Positions 60,818-64,000 of a stretch of DNA of 64,000 nt are shown here, in pieces. The notes under the pieces are model-generated. The model made no database searches. It was not told the DNA's origin and was given only the letters and a program-made list of their open reading frames with translations. The translations under genes were made by a program, and so were the position numbers. This DNA comes from Sulfuriflexus mobilis. Lineage in GTDB: Bacteria > Pseudomonadota > Gammaproteobacteria > AKS1. Positions within the stretch are counted from its first letter, which is position 1. The number at the start of each line of letters is the position of its first letter. The stretch lies in contig NZ_AP018725.1 in assembly GCF_003967195.1 (NCBI RefSeq), positions 124,001 to 188,000 on the forward strand, read 5' to 3'.

Positions 60818-62203
60818 TCAGCAACTTAATTTATTCCAGGCATCCAGTGCCGCGATCTTGTAGGCCTCGGCCAGGGTTGGATAGTTAAAGACATTATTCA
60901 GGAAATAATCCAGCGTACCACCGAGCACTAACGCGGCCTGACCGATATGGATCAATTCGGTCGCGCCTTCGCCGATGATGTGCACGCCCAGTACCCGATG
61001 ATCGTCGAGGCTAAAGAGAATTTTCAGGGTTCCCTCCTCAAGCCCGAGAATTTGCCCCCGGGCCGTCTCACGTAAACGGGCAATACCGATTTCGTAACCG
61101 ATATTCTTGTCGCGGAGTTGTTCCTCGGTGCTGCCGACCATGCTGATTTCCGGTACGGCATAAATTCCGAAGGGGAAAGATGTCGCCATTTTCGGGTCAT
61201 GGTTACCAAAGGCATGGGTTGCCGCCAGCCGCCCCTGTTCCATCGAGGTTGAGGCGAGGCTGGGAAAACCGATGACATCACCGGCGGCATAGATATGCGG
61301 CACGCTGGTCTGGAAGTGTTCGTTAACCTTGATAAGCCGTCGTTTGTCCGTTTCCACCCCGGCATTTTCGGGTTTCAGTGCCCAGGTCGAGCCGATGCGC
61401 CCGGCGGCGAACAGCACCAGGTCGGCGCTAATGTGCTTACCGCTTTGGGTCTTTACCGTTACGCCACACTCTCCGGGCTCGATAGTCTCGATATTCTCAC
61501 CGAGACGTATCGACACGCCGCGGTCACGCAGAGAGTGCACCAGCTCATCGACGATTTCGTTATCGAGAAAACCGAGCATGGTGTCACGTCCATCGAGCAG
61601 GGTGACATTGACGTCGAGGGTGCTGAATATCGAGGCGTATTCGACACCGATCACGCCGGCACCGACGACGACCAGACTGGAGGGCATATCCCGGACCTCG
61701 AGTATGCCGTCACTGTCGACGATGTGTTTGTCATCAAAGGGGATACCTTCCGGACGCACCGGCCGGCTGCCTACGGCGATCAGGTAATGGTTGCTGCAGT
61801 ATTCTTCCGTATGGCCATCTTCATGCTCGACGCTAATGGTGTGTGCATCGATAAAACTGGCCGTGCCTTCGATGATCTGCACGTTGTTGCGCGTCAGCTG
61901 GTTATGGATAACTTCGGTCTCGTGTTGCAGGGTGATATGCAGGCGATGCATGAGGTCATCAATGGTCAGGTCTTGTTTGAGGCGGTAGTTCTGGCCGTAC
62001 AGGCCGCGTTGATCCCAGCCACTCAGGTACAGCGCTGCCTCGCGCAGGGTCTTACTGGGGATGGTGCCGGTGTGCACAGAAACCCCGCCGAGCATGCCCT
62101 GGCGGTCGACGATCGCCGCCCGTTTGCCGAGTTTGGCGGCCTGGATGGCGGCACGTTGTCCGGCCGGTCCACTACCAATTACAATGAAATCATAGGCTTG
62201 CAT
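60818..62203 (-). CDS. sthA: Soluble pyridine nucleotide transhydrogenase
   Basis: SthA moves hydride between NADPH and NAD. The 461-residue flavoprotein resembles dihydrolipoamide dehydrogenases with an FAD motif GSGPAGQRAA (9-18) and NAD motif GAGVIGVEYASIF. The redox-disulfide position reads GGVSVHTGTIPSKTL, lacking both cysteines. This absence is typical of SthA. It borders the cassette array, convergent with it. Confidence 0.95.
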   Translation of the reverse strand: MQAYDFIVIGSGPAGQRAAIQAAKLGKRAAIVDRQGMLGGVSVHTGTIPSKTLREAALYLSGWDQRGLYGQNYRLKQDLTIDDLMHRLHITLQHETEVIHNQLTRNNVQIIEGTASFIDAHTISVEHEDGHTEEYCSNHYLIAVGSRPVRPEGIPFDDKHIVDSDGILEVRDMPSSLVVVGAGVIGVEYASIFSTLDVNVTLLDGRDTMLGFLDNEIVDELVHSLRDRGVSIRLGENIETIEPGECGVTVKTQSGKHISADLVLFAAGRIGSTWALKPENAGVETDKRRLIKVNEHFQTSVPHIYAAGDVIGFPSLASTSMEQGRLAATHAFGNHDPKMATSFPFGIYAVPEISMVGSTEEQLRDKNIGYEIGIARLRETARGQILGLEEGTLKILFSLDDHRVLGVHIIGEGATELIHIGQAALVLGGTLDYFLNNVFNYPTLAEAYKIAALDAWNKLSC

Positions 62204-62478
62204 GGCGCTCTTCCTGAGAGGGTTTCATGACGAAACAGGTATATATAAGCATATCGGTAGCGGCGATGAATAGATTACATTGTTAAACATAGAGTATTTA
62301 CTCTCGCGGGGTAAATAAGCCTCTACGTAGCGGTGAAATTCTGCCCTGGGTGAAATTTTTGCCGGCGATACGGCTAACGTTGCAGGGAGGTTTTTGTGAG
62401 CAAAAATCCATTCTGAGCCGGAGTGTGCCGCTTTTTTGTAGCGTGTTTGCCTGGCCTGTAGCGCGAATGAATTAAACA
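62204..62478. other. Intergenic stretch between rof and sthA
   Basis: No supported gene. An 84-codon open frame on the minus strand has no family resemblance. A small TTTTTG/CAAAAA inverted repeat near 62391-62406 is the only structure I see. Confidence 0.4.
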
Positions 62479-62730
62479 TTATTGATTTGTTATTGGCTGC
62501 GCCCGGATAATTTTATCGAGGCGTATTTTTTTGTGTTCACCATGGGGGCCACGCGCTGACAGGTATTCGCTCTTCTGTTCGCTGAACAGGTCACAGGGCT
62601 TAAGGGGCATACTCTGTATCCGGCCATGCCCATCCTGCCAGGTGATGTGTAATACCTGTCCGTGCATAACAGCGAGTTCATATTCGCTATGCTGTTCACA
62701 GGAAACGGGGAGGTAGTCATCATTCATCAT
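62479..62730 (-). CDS. rof: Rho-binding antiterminator (Rof family)
   Basis: The 83-residue protein matches Rof/YaeO: MMNDDYLPVSCEQHSEYELAVM, a central beta barrel with a DGHGRIQ turn, and the C-terminal IRLDKIIRAQ strand. Rof binds Rho and inhibits termination. ATG codons at 62730 and 62727 are both served by a GAGG site. It overlaps the CPXCG gene by 11 bases. Confidence 0.85.
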   Translation of the reverse strand: MMNDDYLPVSCEQHSEYELAVMHGQVLHITWQDGHGRIQSMPLKPCDLFSEQKSEYLSARGPHGEHKKIRLDKIIRAQPITNQ

Positions 62731-62905
62731 CACGCCTCGCCTCGACATTAATTAATGTCGTGTCGGATACCTGCAGCGCGATCAGGATGGGTCGGCAGCA
62801 GATCTGACAGTCCTCTATATACTCTTGATCGCCGGCAGAACAGTCGGCGGTGGTCTCGAATACTTCGCCACAATAGGGACAGCTGATGTTTATAGCCTCG
62901 ATCAT
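62720..62905 (-). CDS. CPXCG-motif cysteine-rich small protein
   Basis: The 61-residue protein has CPYC (9-12), then C22, and CQICC (33-37), a probable zinc ribbon of the CPXCG family, which has no known function. It overlaps hemW and rof, indicating a hemW-CPXCG-rof operon. Confidence 0.88.
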   Translation of the reverse strand: MIEAINISCPYCGEVFETTADCSAGDQEYIEDCQICCRPILIALQVSDTTLINVEARRDDE

Positions 62906-64000
62906 GTTTCATTCTCCGCGTTGTCGACGAGAAACAGTTCGGCAAGGTCATTATAAAACCGGTAGCCGGTCTCCGTAGGTCGTATATGTTCAATGCTGTG
63001 TTCGAGCAGGCCGCGTTGTTCGGCCTTGGCCAGTGCATCACTGATCACGGTAATAGGCAGACCGGTATGTTGATTAAACAGTCGAGTCGGGAAGCCGGCC
63101 TTCAGGCGCAGGGCATTGAGCATGAATTCAAAGCCGGCATCTGCAGGGCTGAGTAGTTTGCGTTCAGCCACGTGTTTGCCACCGCTAATGCCCGCCATAT
63201 AACTGGCCGGGTGTTTTTGTTTCCAGCTGCGGCGGATGTTTTGTGTATCGGCGGCCGAGACCTTGCCATGCGCCCCGGCACCGATGCCGAGGTAATCACC
63301 AAACTGCCAGTAGTTGAGGTTATGCCGGCTTTGTTGGCCGTCGCGCGCATAGGCTGAAATCTCATATTGCCCATAGCCGCGTTTGGCAAGGGCTTGTTGA
63401 GCCGCTGTTTGCATACCCCAGATCGTGTCATCTTCCGGTAACGGCGGTGGTGAATGATGAAACAGGGTATTGGGCTCAAGGGTAAGTTGATAATAAGAAA
63501 TATGCGCGGGTTCGAGTGCCATGGCCGTTTCGATATCAGCAAGGGCCTGTGGCAGGAATTGCCCGGGCAGACCAAACATCAGGTCAAGGTTAAAGTTATC
63601 AAGTCCTGCCTCGTGCGCGGTCTCGGCGGCACGAATGGCCGCCTTGCGGTCATGGATACGTCCGAGCGCCTGCAGTTGCTCGTCATGGAAACTCTGGCAA
63701 CCGATAGACAGGCGATTGATCCCGGCGGCACGGAATTCATGAAACTTGCCGCTCTCCAGCGTCCCCGGATTGGCCTCCAGGGTGATCTCGGCATAGGCAT
63801 CGATCGACAGGCGCATGCGCAACCCGGACAGGAGCCGATCGAGGGCCTCGGCGGAGAGCAGGCTCGGCGTGCCGCCGCCAATAAAGATGCTGCTGACTAC
63901 ACGCCCCCAGATCGAAGGCAGGTCCTGTTCGAGGTCGGCGAGCAGGCAATCGACATAGGCAATATCCGGTATATCGCCATCCAGGGCATGCGAATTAAAA
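62902..64000 (-). CDS. hemW: HemW-like radical SAM heme chaperone, 5' part missing
   Basis: The frame runs off the window at 64000, so only the C-terminal 365 or so residues are present. The first visible residues are FNSHA, which in HemW come directly after the CxxxCxxC cluster motif, so the motif itself is outside. GGGTPSLL, EANPGTLE, INRLSIGCQSFHD, NLDLMFGLPGQ and the C-terminal helical domain are all present. HemW inserts heme into respiratory enzymes; older annotation calls it an oxygen-independent coproporphyrinogen oxidase. Confidence 0.94.
   Translation of the reverse strand, partial: FNSHALDGDIPDIAYVDCLLADLEQDLPSIWGRVVSSIFIGGGTPSLLSAEALDRLLSGLRMRLSIDAYAEITLEANPGTLESGKFHEFRAAGINRLSIGCQSFHDEQLQALGRIHDRKAAIRAAETAHEAGLDNFNLDLMFGLPGQFLPQALADIETAMALEPAHISYYQLTLEPNTLFHHSPPPLPEDDTIWGMQTAAQQALAKRGYGQYEISAYARDGQQSRHNLNYWQFGDYLGIGAGAHGKVSAADTQNIRRSWKQKHPASYMAGISGGKHVAERKLLSPADAGFEFMLNALRLKAGFPTRLFNQHTGLPITVISDALAKAEQRGLLEHSIEHIRPTETGYRFYNDLAELFLVDNAENET

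Noticed and set aside
62225-62479. 84-codon minus-strand open frame between rof and sthA.
   Set aside because: No family resemblance, odd composition (many Ser/Tyr/Pro), and it abuts the rof stop without a plausible ribosome site.
62743-62760. Perfect 18-base palindrome CGACATTAATTAATGTCG.
   Set aside because: It lies inside the 3' coding part of the CPXCG gene, is AT-rich in the middle and occurs once; an operator for rof is conceivable but unsupported.

Overview
The window is a contiguous piece of a gammaproteobacterial chromosome. The gene order mrcA <-> pilMNOPQ-aroKB-(dgt, WGR, damX-like)-gltBD-hemE matches the arrangement familiar from Pseudomonas and related gammaproteobacteria, and the type II secretion, rhlB/trxA/rho, mutY-yggX, nudE-cysQ and rof-hemW blocks are also gammaproteobacterial. 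I cannot name a genus from the sequence alone. Core genes are moderately GC-rich; the stretch from about 54.9 to 60.7 kb is clearly AT-rich and foreign-looking.

Layout. 0.2-17.2 kb, minus strand: hemE, gltD, gltB, a DamX-like AAA/SPOR protein, a WGR protein, dgt, aroB, aroK and the type IV pilus assembly operon pilMNOPQ. The operon is divergent from mrcA (PBP1a). gltBD is preceded by a textbook NtrC-type palindrome, a sigma70 promoter and a sigma54-like promoter. 20-27.6 kb: a nucleotidyltransferase-like protein, a DUF4124 protein, NADP malic enzyme, a BepA-like M48 protease, a secreted nuclease, ribosomal protein L31, a DUF3135 protein, rho and trxA. 27.8-39.2 kb, plus strand: rhlB and a complete type II secretion operon gspCDEFGHIJKLM. 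39.2-54.9 kb: a hybrid histidine kinase, yrfG, a secreted unknown, nudE, cysQ, tRNA-Phe, an AmrS-type radical SAM enzyme, the asmA-SRPBCC-mutY-yggX operon, tRNA-Gly(CCC), a diguanylate cyclase, an acyl-CoA synthetase, thiS, thiG and trmB. 60.8-64 kb, minus strand: sthA, rof, a CPXCG protein and the 3' part of hemW.

Accessory region. Between trmB and sthA lies an array of integron gene cassettes with no integrase gene in the window (a CALIN, cluster of attC sites lacking an integron integrase). Five clear attC sites and some degenerate ones separate single-gene cassettes, all on the plus strand: a HEPN-like protein, a KAP-family P-loop NTPase, two proteins I do not recognise, a GNAT acetyltransferase, a double-CXXC membrane protein, an isoprenylcysteine-methyltransferase-like membrane protein and an adenylate-kinase-like NTPase. 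In five cassettes the R'' end pairs with that cassette's own 5' R' end even where the core sequence differs from its neighbours (in one of them one base short, and in one the 5' core carries a G-to-A change), as expected for units that were once circular. The KAP gene is flanked by near-identical copies of a small element with terminal inverted repeats, one of which begins exactly at an attC cleavage position.

A second unexplained system is a family of two-hairpin intergenic elements: one copy next to the rho terminator (about 25.64-25.70 kb) and three or more in tandem between amrS and yggX (about 45.6-45.84 kb). The copies differ in sequence but compensatory changes keep all four helices paired while the internal-loop bases stay fixed. 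I do not recognise this element.
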